Shown here in pieces: positions 41,701 through 54,588 of a DNA stretch of 64,000 nucleotides (positions within the stretch are counted from its first letter, which is position 1; each line of letters begins with the position of its first letter). The notes below the pieces were generated by a model. It saw nothing but the letters and a program-made list of their open reading frames with translations, was not told where the DNA came from and searched no databases. Source of the stretch: Odontesthes bonariensis (lineage: Eukaryota > Chordata > Actinopteri > Atheriniformes > Atherinopsidae); NCBI RefSeq assembly GCF_027942865.1, contig NC_134519.1, forward strand, positions 23,966,248-24,030,247, given 5' to 3'. A program made the translations under genes and the position numbers.

Positions 41701-43480
41701 ATATAAACTGATGACCAAACTGCAGCATAAATAAAGCTGACCTGAATATAGAAGATGGAAATAAGCCAAACACACACAAGAAAAAGTCTATACAAAAACT
41801 TAATATCAGAATCCATAGGCCGTGGTAGTATGAGGTTCGTACGAGAGGGACTCAGTTTGAGCTGCTGAACCTGCAGGACGTATCTATGTGGGAAATCATC
41901 TGTGAAATCAGACAGTGCTGATGTTCGCAGTCTGCATACAGGTGGTGTTCACAAACAGGCCCCGGGGCAAATGAACGTCATCAAGAGCACTCTGCTGAAA
42001 GTGAACGTTTCAGAAAGACTTTAACTGCATTTCGAGAAAATAGTCAGCGGTTAGAAAGAAAGAAAGTTTGAGACATTAGCATCTGCTGGGGTAAGAGTTC
42101 ATCTAGAGCTGTAAGTCAGTAGATAGTTTTCAGTAGCGACTGGATAAGTGGATCAAACCTCCATATGTCTAAAGGTTCTAAGTGTGTTTTTTGTGTGTTC
42201 CTCCTGCTCAGGTCAGGTGAGTAATTCATACAAGCTGCCCTACAGTTTCACTGGAACAGGCCACGTCGTGTTTAATGGAGCTTTCTACTACAACCGGGCA
42301 TTCAGCGGGGACGTCGTCAGATACGACCTGAGGCATAGATATGTGTCTGCCTGGACAACGCTACATGATGCTTTACTGGAGGAACAAGTTCACAGGACAC
42401 AGACTGAAGTAAGGCGGCATTGTTAACAGATGTACAGGAAACACTGCATGATGGTGTACACTCTAGGTATGTACGCTTGGGACTTTTAGGGGTCAGTAAA
42501 GGTTAGTTGGGAACAAAACAACACCACAAATCACTAAAGAGTTTGTGAGGCTAATAGTAAGGGGTAGAGACAAATGCTGAATAGGTAGGAAAAAAAATCT
42601 CAGAGGAATAATTGAACTTTCCTGGAAACTGTTTCTGACTGTCAGGTGAGAGGGTCAACGCCACTGCTCTCTGACGTATTGCATGTTGGGACTTGGTGAA
42701 AACTGTTGCGAGTCTTCACAACCACCAGAGATGGAAAATCATTAATATCCATTTTCGAGTTGTTGTTTTTTTTTGTTCTTCCCCAACACCTGAAAGAACA
42801 CTCAGATGTGTTCACCAATAGCTGCTAAGTGTTTAGCAGTTGTTTAGTGCTGAGTAAATGAGTCTATCCAAGCTAAAGTCTGTGAACAGCTCGAGCTGTT
42901 GTGGGTTCCCAAAACAAAACAACATCTTGAAAGATGCTAAAATGCTCCATCGAAGTGATGAAGATGCATGTTTTGAGGGTAATCTTCTGTCGGATCATCA
43001 CCAATTGTGACCATCACTACCACTTACAAATAGTTATTTTTTTAATCCTCAAACTAAAAATATGTAAAGGTGCCGTTTCTTTCTTTGCAGGTGGAGTTGG
43101 CGGTAGATGAGTCCGGCCTGTGGCTGCTTTATCCCGCTCTAGACACAGAGGGCTTCCACCAGGAAGTAATCTTGCTCATCCACCTCCATCCCCGAGACCT
43201 TCAAACAATACAGACCTTTCGAACAGGTCTCCGGCGTGGTCGCTACGGCAACACCTTCCTGGTGTGCGGCGTGCTTTACGCAGTCGATAGTATGGAGCGT
43301 CACCACGCCAACGTGACATACGCCTTTGATACGCACACGCTCACACACACTGTACCAAGCCTGGCGTTCACGAACATGCACACGCACACGTCCCAGCTGG
43401 CTTACAGCCCACTGGACAAGAAGCTGTACGCATGGGACGGTGGAAATCAGATGATGTATGATGTCATCTTTGCTTATTAG
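35735..43480 (+). CDS. olfml2b: olfactomedin-like protein 2B (photomedin-2)
   Basis: A secreted matrix glycoprotein with a C-terminal olfactomedin domain. Nine coding exons: 35735-36034, 37820-38092, 38209-38316, 39544-39708, 39847-40045, 40161-40619, 41000-41176, 42212-42408, 43091-43480. They give 755 aa, against about 750 in human. Residues 1 to about 16 ([16 protein letters not shown]) are a signal peptide. Exon 2 carries the Cys-rich module ([34 protein letters not shown]). Exon 3 has [21 protein letters not shown]. Exon 4 is a Lys/Glu-rich probable coiled coil. Exon 6 is a Ser/Thr/Pro-rich linker likely to be O-glycosylated. The olfactomedin domain runs from about residue 504 (VCKDT) to the end (…[18 protein letters not shown]), including [22 protein letters not shown]2A is the alternative; length, synteny with dusp12 and the N-terminal DNQEN motif favour 2B. 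Confidence 0.95.
36514..37283. mobile_element. fold-back TTAA element A in olfml2b intron 1
   Basis: TTAA at both ends (36514-36517 and 37280-37283). The left arm (to about 36800) and right arm (from about 37030) are inverted copies over roughly 270 bp with small indels. Shared phrases include TGGTGAAAGTCGGCGTCC, GGAAGATATTTAGAT, GAACAGGGCATAGACA and GCACTGTTAGCTCAGAGCTG. The central spacer of about 230 bp holds a 25-codon ORF. No transposase. Confidence 0.88.
36933..37010 (+). other. 25-codon acidic ORF in the spacer of element A
   Basis: The ORF starts [20 protein letters not shown] and ends at TGA 37008-37010. It is strongly acidic. Like the small ORF of element C, it could be the preserved start of an ancestral transposase or captured first exon. 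No evidence of expression. Confidence 0.3.
38826..39491. mobile_element. fold-back TTAA element B in olfml2b intron 3
   Basis: TTAA at 38826-38829 and 39488-39491. The two arms (about 38830-39110 and 39205-39487) are inverted copies about 280 bp long, with long stretches identical, for example the interval containing GGTGCTGAACGGAGCATTTA and TGAGTCAATGACCACTCAAG. The spacer is only about 100 bp, so nearly the whole element is a palindrome. There is no coding content. Confidence 0.93.
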
Positions 43481-44678
43481 TATGATGAAGGACACAAAGA
43501 CAAAGTGTGTTAGATAGATGTTCAGCAGTTAGATATATTAAGCAGAAATTCAAAACAAAGCTGACAGAAGAAATGAGATAACAGAGCAGATATTTCAGCA
43601 GGGTTTTGTTTCTAAATGACTGTGAATCAGTCAGTTGACGTCAGCTGCTGCCGCCACACATACCAGAGCAACACCTGGTGAGAAGAGAAATCCGAGAACA
43701 TGCCAATGGAACATTTCCTGATATTTAACTCAAACTGAGTAGTCCTGTTCCTCAGAAAGTTGCACAGGAAGGGTTAGAAGAAAGCAGATAAATTTCCCCA
43801 TTCATACCATTTCTCCAGAAAGTCCAGAAGCTTGATTGCACAGAAATGGTGATTAGTGCTGAGGAAACTTTCTGTCCTAAAACTAACAATGTGGAATGAT
43901 CCCTATAAGTATGCAGTGCCGGGCAAAAATATGTCATGTAATGATATAAAAGATTTGGAACTGTTTAAAGTTACCGCTTTGTTACTGTTGATGGTCACAG
44001 CTCACCATGTGGAGCTAGTTGTATGAAGGTTTTCTGCTCCTCCAGAAATCAGAATTATTGTCTCAGCTTAAGACAGCAAGTTTGTAACATTGGGAAGTTT
44101 GTAACATTAAACTGGGAACATAAAGAAATAGTTTATAAAAACAGTAATTGCTTTCATGCTCAAAAGGAGGCTTAGCATTACAAGATCCAGTGATTTAAAT
44201 TCTAAGAAATCTCAGCTTCTGCTGCGCATCCGCTTTGAGTTAGAAGGAATATAACCATCAGTTATCTGTTTAATGATGTAATCACAACAAACCGTCACGT
44301 TTCTGCACAGGGTCGGCCAAGCCTGGGGTTTGTAAGGTTTAATGATACTGAAAGATATAGCATGACACGTTATATTATGATATATAACCTTTCAAAGGAG
44401 TTTCGAATTGTAAGAAATTACTATTTATATCCTACATCCCACATCAGTGTAATGCCTTTATTCTTACTTTGTGATTTTGTAACAAAGCCTTTGCCTGTTT
44501 GATGGTATGGGCCAAGTTTGTACTGTAGTTTTTTGTTACAGAGGATAAGCTCATTCATTTACAACCATTTTCTAACCAATGTACATGACATACAGTTTGC
44601 CTGCTTGACATAAATCCCAAGACAAAGTCAAATTGTGGCTGCTTGACGACAAGTTTAGCTTTTTTCGTTTTAATTTAT

Positions 44679-44684
44679 AATAAA
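44679..44684 (+). terminator. candidate polyadenylation signal of olfml2b
   Basis: AATAAA about 1.2 kb after the olfml2b stop codon, followed by pyrimidine-rich DNA. No closer canonical hexamer was noticed. Confidence 0.4.
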
Positions 44685-45982
44685 ATGTTTTAAAAGACGA
44701 AAGTGGCCAATCCCTTTTGGCTCTCTTTCTCCTTCCTCTGTGTGTCTGTCCAGCATGCTGCAAACATTATTTGTGGGCTCTGATTTATTTTCCTGGAAGC
44801 AGCGGAGCCACTGGACGGATCCCAGGGTGGAAAATAAGCCCCGGGCCAGATGCTGGTGAACCTCCAACGGGGAGTGGTCAGGACACAGAGAAGACCTTTA
44901 CACGTTAGAGAGCTTCATGTAAATTCAAAAAATGATGATGGATTTCTGTTTGATAAGACAAAGAGCCTTTGCATTTGCCACATTAAATCTGCCTATATTG
45001 ACAGAAAAACAGTGAAAATGAACCACTTTATGGTGCCTTTGTACCCCTGTTGGTACATTAGACAAATGGTCGGTAATGGACCCTAGAAAACTCACACACA
45101 CACCACCTTTCCAGGGAAATATTGTTTTTAAAATAAGCATCACCTTGTTGCAATCTCAGCTGCACTTTATTTCTGCAAGATCTGTTAATAATGGGATACC
45201 GCACATGTAAAACAACTTCAGAATGAGTGAACAAATGACTAACGACTATTATTCTCTAATGCATGAATTCCAGCAAGAATGTGCCACTAAAGCTCTTAAG
45301 TTTATCAGGAGATGACATCAAAAGTTATGCAACCATCATGTTTATTTGGTGGTTGTGTGTGTGTGTGCAGCGAGTGACCACCTAGCAGGATCCAGAAGAA
45401 AGACGCCCATTCACATTGACTTCATACTTAAAAAAAAACCTCCCCTAACTCTGTGGGGGCATGTGTGGTTTCTGTACAACTGTCAGCCTTTGAATTGCTT
45501 GCTCCGTGTGTCTGAAAGCGGAGGGACCACACACACATTCACACACAAACACAAGAAAAGCCATGCTGCGTATGCTATCTGTCCATGTTCACAGAAACAG
45601 TGTGTCTGATTTACAGCACAAACATTGTGAAATCTGGTTTAAAGATGGCAGCAGTATCCAAATGCATATTCCCGACTGCCGCCAAGCTAAACAAAAACCC
45701 ACTTGAACAAAGTAAAAAGAAAAGAAAGCTGTAGACAAAAAGGGAAAGAGATCATAGAGATCGAGATCTCTTGCTCATAAATACACTCACACAGTCATTC
45801 TGAGGTCATTTATATTTAACTGCAAGAAAAAGGCTGAGTGAAGTGGGACTTTGTTTAGACAGAAAAAGGGAGTGAAAAGCAGCAGATATCCAAGTTGAAA
45901 GGTGCAAAGTCAAACGTCACAGGGATATATGGGGGAACGAGGAACAAAAAACATAGTAAAAGTCAGAATTTAAAGAGTGTCT

Positions 45983-45997
45983 GGGGGGGGGGGGGGG
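45983..45997 (+). repeat. (G)15 homopolymer
   Basis: Fifteen consecutive G. The length may be unstable or mis-sequenced. Confidence 0.9.
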
Positions 45998-48900
45998 TTC
46001 TTCTGCTTTTACCAAAGAGATCATCTGGAGTTAAAAACAACTCTTGGTTTGACTAAAAGGCCGCCTGATTACTGCACGTCATCTGGGAAAAATCTTCTGC
46101 TACAGAAACACCCGCAAGAAGTTCAGCAAGATTAAAGAAAGTGAAAAGCAAAGCTCTGCATATTTCTTTTTGTTTCTTTGGATGTGACTATTCGCTGGTT
46201 CGTCACTGACAAAGAATCACAAACACTGCAGTAGGTTACGTACAGTGTTCAGTCCAGTGTTTTTATATACTCTCCTTATTGGCTTCCATTACTTTTCCAT
46301 ACCTTTACAATCCTTACCTCTCTGTTGAAGCGGATCGTTTTAGGGGCGTGGAGTCATTAACTCAACTCCTCTCACCCTTAGTCTTCCTCTGGATCTGCCA
46401 GTTTCGGTCACTGGTCCCTTTTAAGGCACAGTCTCATTGCAAGTCATGTGTTGATCTGGCCCAAATGGTTGCAAAAGCACTGCAGAATATAATGGCCCCT
46501 GGCTTGTTAACAACACTGTTGAGAAATTGTATCACAATTCTGCTGTCATATATCAGCTTCAAAAAATGTATTTGCATCTTTTCATCTCCTCAGAGTCTTC
46601 TTTGGCTTTATCCATATTAACTTCCAAACTTTTTTTCTGTTTACCTCTTTAAGCCGTTTCTGTTGTAGTCAGGGACTACAGGTGGAAATTAGCATTTCCT
46701 GCTATAACCTGGTACAAAGCATCTTTCCTCATGGTCAATGTTTATTGTACACTGTCCCTGTTCAAAGAAAAACATACCATACCATACCAAAAGGTTTACC
46801 CTGTTAGATCCAGATCCCAAACAAAACAGACGGGATCGTTAACAAGTTCTGGTCACTTTTGAACCATCTTGTTGTTTTGAGCCACTTGTGCGATACTTTG
46901 GTATGTTTCGCATTTTTCGCATGAAACCGTTACAGATTTCATGCAGATCTGCTGTTGTGTCTGAGAAGAAATACTACAAAGCAGAGTAGAAGTGATGGAT
47001 GAGAACAGAGTGAGCAGCGGCAGAAAGGAGGACAGGGAAGGGAAATAATTGAGGGGAGAGGAAGCTAAAAGATGAATGAGCGGAGGAGGAGAAGGAGACA
47101 GGGGAGAGAGCTAATGTGAAAACCAGACACTGGAGTTCAACATCTGCTTTGTAACTCACACAGACAGAGAGAAAAATGCACAGAGAGAAATAACGCTGTT
47201 GTGGCTATGATGTGGCAGTGGACATGACACATATAACAAGCAGCTTGGGTAGCTTATAGTGATACAAATCTCAAAGGGTGAGATGAAAATAAGGAATAGT
47301 TGGATCTTAAATCACACTTCAGTCACACCCAAAGGAAAATACATTTGTTGCAAAGCCTGCTTGCAGCCAGAAGTCGGGAGGTGAAAAAGAATTTGGTACT
47401 AGACAGAAATAGCTCATTGTGGAAAGTTGAAAAGGAATTCTTGCATGAATCTGCACATATTGCACTTTTGACAAACTCACATATCTTACTGCCAAAACAT
47501 TCTTTTCACTAATGCCAGAGACCACAGTTAGAGATGATCACCTTTCCTGTTGGGCCAGGAGAGCAGCAGATCCCTGCTGAGGGCTTTTTGAAGAGCAATC
47601 CTGCCCAGTTTTCCCCGGAGCCCAGACACAGAGACCACAGAGTAACAAGGTCGGGGGTTTAGAGGTGACTCACAGCCTCCATCATGTCACTCCCTTGCTT
47701 TTCTTCTGCAGTCGTCCCTGGAGCTCCTCGGTGGATCAGGTTACAGGAAGCTGGGCGTCAGTGTGATGCAGATAATCTGCAAAGAGAGTCTGACATCCAC
47801 GTGAAGCTCTGCTTATGTATGACTCTCTGCTTCAAGATTGATCTGCAGCATTATTCTGATGTCATTTCATTACCTGACAATGGTTTTTAAGTCTGTTTAT
47901 AAAGCACACAATGCACAAGTGACCATGACATGTGCGAGCTCTTAAGCTCTGAAAAGCACTGAATGTTTATCATTAGCCAACAATTAATACATCTCTGCTG
48001 GTTACAAAGTGCTGTAAACGCCTGAAAATCCATATAGAAATAATCCAAGAAAGAAACTGAAGTCCTCTTTACTTCAAAAATGTTTGTGTAAGTGGTGTGT
48101 GCAAAATAGAGTTGTTTTTTTACCTTAATTTCTGAATTTTGGACAATTTCTGAGATACCCATTATTGTGAGAGCAGCTTAAACTAATATGATATGCTCAC
48201 ATATGAAGTGCAGCACATGTCCAATTATGATGGACTTTAAGGTAAAGTTGGAGAAATCTTGTTCTCATCAGTAAAACTTCTAGAAAGAGCAATACTGACA
48301 CATTCAGAGCCCCTGAATATTTGAAGGAAAGGAATGAACTGTTTGTCTGTAGTAAAGGATGTTTCGTAAGTAGAGTGTTTTTCTACTGAACTTTACACAA
48401 TATATCCTGATGAAATCATCAAAAAACGTATACAACATAACTCAACATAAAAGACACCGTCAAAGAGGCCGAAGACAAAGACTTAGCACCTTAAAAGCCT
48501 TCCGTAGGAGTAAATTCATTCCTGAGCTGCTGTTAAAAAGAATAAACTGAATCAGTGTGACTTAAAAGACAAGGAAGCCGCTGCCTGAGAGGAACAATCT
48601 CTTGTGGCTTCCAATCGGGTGTCAGGAGCCTCCAGAAATTTTGTTGGATTACTTGTGAATTCATTACGTGGCTCCATAGACCAAATCTAGAGCTAACGAC
48701 AAGAGGATTGAAAAAATATGCTCATTGGGGACAATGAAATACACATAAACTTGGTTATACTTTGATTGCTTTAATGCCAGCAATGCACAGTGAGTACTCC
48801 ACAACAACAGGGGAACAAAAAATTCAGCCATTGTGACAATAAAAAAACGAACTTACTCAGCATTTTCTGTTTCTATCTCTGTCTAGTATCTGAGTCACAA

Positions 48901-51106
48901 CATTTGCTTTTATTGCTGTAATAATTCAATGTCAGCTTTCTTAGCAGACCCGCTGCAGATGTCCAGGAGCTTTAAACTGAGAGCTTTAACTGTTACCGCA
49001 AACAGAACAGTTTCAATTAATGGACCATTGGCAGAATGTGAGACGTGTTTAAAGTGCTTTCAAAGGAGTGCATTAATCCTGCGGGCTGTGTGGCGCTCGT
49101 TTACAGAAAGGAGAAAAAAATGAAAGTAAAAAGCCACCATCACAGAAGGCAGGAAAATGATCAACTGAATGTAGTGCAGTAAGAACAAACTCCACTGAGC
49201 TCTAACAGAGCAGATCATCTGCTTCATATCAAGCCATATCAATGGCTTTTCCTCTGGCACATACATGAAGTTCAAACTTTTGATTATGAGTGAAACACCC
49301 ACGGAGCCTGCATTTTACTGCCTTCAGCCCTGTCTTTTAGGGATCCCTTTTACTGTGGTGTGTATTTGTTATTTATTGTATTGCAGGCAGTATTGCACTG
49401 TCCAGAGCTAAATTAAATTCCCTTTGGAGGCAATAAACAACCTCGATACATGTATTTGGCAACTGGTATTTCCAGCTAGAAGCACTGTAAGAACTTTGAT
49501 CTGACCGCTGATCTTTGGCCATTGTCGGGTTGAAATTCTAATTTGTCCGTGGCTGCAAAGATAATGACATTTCTTTTAGCTTCACCTGTACTTTGAGTTA
49601 AGTTCTGATAGAAAATGTTACTATGCTACACTAACATGGTGGACACGGTAAAGTCTAAAGATGGGTTATGTAACCCAAAGCTTTATAAATGGAAAAGCTA
49701 AAGCCAGCTGTCTTCATAAAGGTGTTCAGAGAGGATCCAAGTACAGAGAGTGGGCTGAAAACAGGAAGATTTGGAACCAGTTTAGTCAGTTTATCCATTA
49801 TACAAGATCTATTATCCTTTCATCATTACATAACAGAGTAATGGGCATACAATTATCAAGTTTCATTTAGTCTTTATAGGGTGCAAATTGAACTATTACA
49901 CCAGTTTTTATCTTTATGGTCTCTTCGAGCACATTCCTGATTTAAAATCTTGATGTTGGATTTAACTGTTTCAAAAAGGCCTGTTGTTTTCTGAAAATGT
50001 GGTTTTGAAAAGATTTACCATAGAAAAACACATTTACCTACGAATAGGATTTTAATAACATCCAAGTATTCATAATTCATCATCTTAAATAGATTTTTTT
50101 TCAAAAGAGTATGAGTTGTCCTACTGCTGCTGGCTGTTAAACTGTCAATGCACTTTTTGCCTGTTGCCTGGACTTCATCAGAAGATTTGATCCGGGAACA
50201 CAGATGAAAGTGATCTGCAATAAACCATTTTACTCGTGGTCTTTAGAGACAAAGGCTACGGTTTATTGTCAGATTTGTGTCTCCTTCCCACTCAATGGAA
50301 AGAGTTGACAGATGTGTTAACGTAAAGATTTTTTTCTTAAATTTACTACCCATCAGCTATGTGCAGTTTATTAATTTTTTATGGACTTTTCCCTCACACT
50401 TATACATGAAGTGTGTGTAGCTGAACAGGAAGTCCCCGTGACGATTCCTAATTGCAGCACTTATGAGAGCATGGAAACCTCTGACCACATCCCCGTCTCT
50501 TTTTCCCTGTCCTCTCTTGTCATTTTCAAACAGGTTCTCTTTACCTTACTTAAACTCCATTTCCATCGCTTTTACACCACGCTCTCTTTTTCTTAGCAGT
50601 TACCATTCTCACTCCTCTGTCTCCTCTGTAGTAACATTCCAGTGTGTGCTCCAGTTTTCCAGGCATCAGCTGGGCAGGACGTCTGAGTTCCGGTCCAGCA
50701 CTGGTGCAGCAGCCTCACGTGACACTACTCATGGGGAGCAAACCGCATACTGTACTTTGAGGTGTTTTGGTCTCCGTCACATCATCACAGTGCCTGGTGA
50801 GTTGCTTTCAGAGCTGCAGGGCCCGTCCAAAGACTCAGTGCACAAAGGGACTTTTCATTGAAAGTTGAGAGGAGAAAGAAGTACCAAAGTCAGCTGTAAG
50901 AAATCCAGACGTTTTCTCTGAAGTGCATCTGCCATCTAGTGGCCATCACATGTTAATACAAAAGAAGAGCTCTGCTAGAATTGGGTGAATCTGACCTTCA
51001 ACTTTTGATTTAACTTCCTACTTAAAGCTGATAAATTCAACAGAAATGTCACTAACCTAGACCTCAAATAAATGTAGGCTTGCCCTTTGATATTTACAGA
51101 AATACT

Positions 51107-51112
51107 TTTATT
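51107..51112 (-). terminator. candidate polyadenylation signal of dusp12
   Basis: TTTATT on the + strand (AATAAA on minus), about 185 bp past the dusp12 stop codon. Confidence 0.6.
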
Positions 51113-51294
51113 TACAGAAACACAATGATTACAAAACGTGCATATCTTACACATTTGTAAGATGGTTATTTTAAATCATTCATTTTGAATAGCATCACTG
51201 CAGCTCATTACATTATTCAAACTGTATGTGGATGAGTCTCTCACTTTCAACTGAGTGGATTGCATAGGCTCATCCCTGCCAATGTGCGCGTGTG

Positions 51295-53092
51295 TCATTT
51301 TTGTAAGTTTATTTGCCGGATCTCATCCACTCTGTTGCGATGCAGCTGAAAGGCAGGTGTGACCCAGCGGCCGCACGAACACTGGTCCCCACACCAGTTG
51401 AATGAGCCCAGCTTGGAGCTGCACTTAGGACAGAGCAACTAAACACAGTCACACACACACGCAAAATGGACACATGCCATAAATAGAGGGAGGGAAGAAT
51501 CACAGGCAAAAAATAAGCATGACAAACATTCATACATATGTGGAGTCTAATTTTCAGAAAAAAACCTACAAACACTCACAATGACAAGAATCTCAGCTGA
51601 TAAATTCAATCAAACCTATTTCGGTGCCTGAGAGATAAAAACTGGCGTTTACAAAGCCACAAAGCCACAGCTTAGCAGTAGCTTATATTCTCATTTTCCA
51701 CAGACTGAACCACCCCAAAATGTACCGGCAGATGAAAGTAACAGAGGGGCTGACACTTCAGAGTATCACATACTCATCTACAAGGCTGAAAAGCCTGACT
51801 GCTCTCATGCTGAAAACAATCATTTCTAAGTATGAACCAACCAGTCGCAAATATCTGGCAATTGCAAATTTGTTCAGTTAACTTAGCAGTGGCACATTTA
51901 AACCTTTTCACTGGGTTACAGCGGAACGTGCACAACTGGCAAGCAAAACAAGGGGAAAAATAAGGAAGGCAATTTTTCATTTGAGTGAAAAATCTTTTCT
52001 TCAATCTGTTGCTCCTCTCTACGAGCCTCCCTCTCTCTGATAACACTTCAAATGCAAAGCGGCCGTGAGGCTGCTGACACTAGTCTGTAGTTGGTGTGCG
52101 CGTCAGGGTTAGTGTGGACTACCTGTCCATTCATCACTCCGAGCAAGGCTTCCTCCATCCACTGCACCGGCTCAATGAAGTACGACGTACACTGGACCTC
52201 TCCTAAATAACAACACATTTCACACGGGTGCTTATGAGAAGCTACAAGTTCAGCCTGTGAGGAACTGTTTAACTTCACTAAGGGGAAAAAAATTAATTAA
52301 TTAAAAAAAATAATAATTAAAACATAAAATGTATGAATATTGGCAGAAAGATAAAAAATAAATAAATCAGACTGACCTGTAATAACACACAGTCAAGGAG
52401 ATCAATGTAAATCTGAATATTTCTAAACATTTCTGCATTTGTAGATCAGAGACATCTTGTTCTACTGACTTGAGAGTGTTTTATTTTGCTTTAAACCCAA
52501 GCTCCGAGGCCAACTGTGATGGCAAAGCGACACCTACGATCCGACTGAAACTGAAGATGAGTTGTGCAACAAGTGTTTATAAAGAGCAGATGCGTTCTCA
52601 CCAGTGAGGTTATTGGACTTCTTGTGACTGAAGGCTGAAGCTCCCTCTCCTACTGTATGACTGAGAATGCTGGAGCCACGAAACAGAGTTCGTCTGAGGA
52701 GCAGAGCTCGGAGGTTAATGCTGCACCGGTTCTTTACGACAACAACATCGTGTTCACAGAGAAGCAAGTCACTTGAGCAAGGACCCTATTCTATCTGAAC
52801 CATGAAACTCTTAAGCTACTTTATAATCTAGGACTGCCTCTTTATCTTCCTCTGGTTTGTTACTGTTTCAATCTGACCTCTGCTGTTGTGAGTTGTATTA
52901 ACTATGAACAACATTTGAGAATAGAATCATCAGAATCCATTAAAGACAAATGCACTTTTGATCATTCAGCCACTGTAGTAACGTCTCCACCGTTCACCTG
53001 CACTTCCTGCATCTATAGGACACCTCAGAGGAGCTGGATTGGGCGGGGTCGTCGGCAAAAATCTCCCTGGGAACCTGATGCAACTCTGCTCC

Positions 53093-53168
<76 letters not shown>

Positions 53169-54588
53169 CACACAGACCAGTGAAATCTAAACTATTAGAA
53201 AGAGATGGGAAACACCACATAAAAAGTGGGCACATTAATCTGTGCTTCTATGTGTGTGTGGGTGCTCACCTGGATATTTTTCTGCTATCTTGATTAGTCT
53301 GTATTGTTTGTACAAAGGACTGGATGTGTCCACTTCCCACTGCATGGCCTCGTACTGACGCAACTGTTCCTCAAAACCACTGTTAACCCTGAAACACATC
53401 GCCCACACGTAGGTGTATCTGATAACTCAGTCGTCTGTTAGTAAGCACACTGCCGACACTTCTTCTTTCTTCGAGGTGCTCACTCTTACTGATGAACAGG
53501 AGTGAGCACTCCATATTCAAGCGGTATGGGTGTAATTAGCTTTTTTTTGGAAAGTAAATGGTAAAACAGTTTAATGCGTCACATATTGTCATTCGTCTGA
53601 GGTTGGATTTAACTAATTTCAAGACCAAGTAAGGTACAGATTTTTCAAATATGTCTCCATAAAACCCTACAACTAAAAGAGGACGTCATTTAAAAAAAAA
53701 AAAAATTTCACATGACGATACCTTCCTATAGTTTCTTGATCATATCAGGTTTTTGCTTCGACTTTTATTCTCCACTTACTTATATTTTTACTTGTCAATT
53801 CGCAATGAATCTAAACACCTGATTAAAAAAACAATATAATTTATAATACCTGTTTGCAACATGATTTGACTCTCTGTCTCCTATCAATCAAATCTGAACA
53901 CCATAAAACCAAAAGCAGAGACTTTCAATCAGATTTAAAAGTAAGTTGTAAGTGATCCAAAAGGAAATGTCACATTATCGAAAACGCTTTCATGTTGAGA
54001 TGAGATGAGCAGTGCAGACTAACCACAGAGCGACACACACTTACTGCACATCTTGTTTGACACTCTTCAGTCTGTGGTAAGCCTCAGCGAAGCCCAACTG
54101 GTATCTCTTCATCAGATAAGCAGTCACAATGGTGGCACTACGACTCCGACCTGCCTGGCTGACGCACGTGCACATGGGGAAAAGAAACAGTTATAAAACA
54201 TACACGTAGTTAGTTACAGAAGCTGGACTGGATTGACTACAGGCAGTGTTTTTTTTTAAATATAAAGTTAACTAAATCATTCTAGACACTGAGAAGTGAA
54301 TCTATCATTGACCTCTGAGCCTTACCAATGAACAAGTGCAGCTCCGCCTGCTTTCACAGCCTCGTCAATGAACGCGTAGCTGGCGTCCATGTGACTGAGG
54401 AGGTCAGACGTCGCTTCATCTAAAATGTTAATCCACTTCCTGATAAAGTCTCCATTAGCAGGGATCATGGGCCCGGGGTCCACAGAGTCCACAGAGAGGA
54501 TGTGAGTGATGGATGCAGCGGCCAACGCCAGGCTGTCGTTGAGGCCGGCCGCTGTGCCGATGTACACGCCAGGGTCCACAAGCTGCAT
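51295..54588 (-). CDS. dusp12: dual-specificity phosphatase 12
   Basis: An atypical dual-specificity protein phosphatase with a C-terminal zinc-binding domain (yeast Yvh1 family, linked to ribosome maturation). Seven coding exons on the minus strand: 54588-54326, 54158-54045, 53388-53270, 53085-52998, 52693-52602, 52202-52123, 51438-51295. They give 299 aa; human is about 340 because of a longer N-terminus. The phosphatase signature HCQAGRSRS spans residues 87-95 (catalytic Cys88, Arg94), split by intron 1. Asp57 in ILDEATSDLL is the likely general acid. Zinc ligands are supplied by C191RKC194, Cys230 (QCTSYF), C255PKC258 and C272SC274. EVDTSSPLYKQYRL and CTSYFIEPVQWME are highly characteristic. 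ATG 54588 is the only in-frame start after an acceptor. The short exon at 53085 is easy to miss because its acceptor abuts a long TG repeat. Confidence 0.95.
53095..53164 (-). repeat. (CA)35 microsatellite, read as (TG)35 at the dusp12 exon 4 acceptor
   Basis: A 70-bp uninterrupted CA repeat on the + strand. On the minus strand it reads (TG)35 and ends 9 nt before the exon (TTGGAGCAG then exon), so it occupies the usual polypyrimidine-tract position of a 184-bp intron. The nearest branch-like motif (CTAAT at 53198-53194) lies about 110 nt from the exon, and no AG occurs inside the repeat. Confidence 0.95.

Larger units (their letters stand above)
43481..51294. other. olfml2b-dusp12 intergenic region
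   Basis: The first 1.2 kb is probably olfml2b 3' UTR: AATAAA at 44679-44684 is followed by an A/T-rich and then a T/C-rich stretch. Beyond it I see no supported exon on either strand. Isolated open frames (for example around 46.3-46.6, 47.7-47.9 and 50.5-50.9 kb) show no family match. A run of 15 G lies at 45983-45997. In mammals atf6 sits between olfml2b and dusp12; no bZIP or other ATF6-like exon is recognisable here. Confidence 0.5.

Noticed and set aside
47684-47890. Short frame after an acceptor-like TTCTGCAG near 47.7 kb
   Set aside because: No family match, no partner exons and no conservation evidence.
50463-50861. 132-codon frame in the olfml2b-dusp12 gap
   Set aside because: Low-complexity Ser/Phe/Leu-rich start and no recognisable domain or splice context.
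52694-52767. Extending the dusp12 exon at 52693 upstream along its open frame (…KNRCSINLRALLL)
   Set aside because: The true upstream exon (53085-52998) supplies YRCRKCR, and the CTCAG acceptor at 52694 joins it in phase; the extension is intron.
52966-53293. Open frames with long THTH or VCVC peptides on both strands
   Set aside because: They are translations of the (CA)35 microsatellite and a dusp12 intron.
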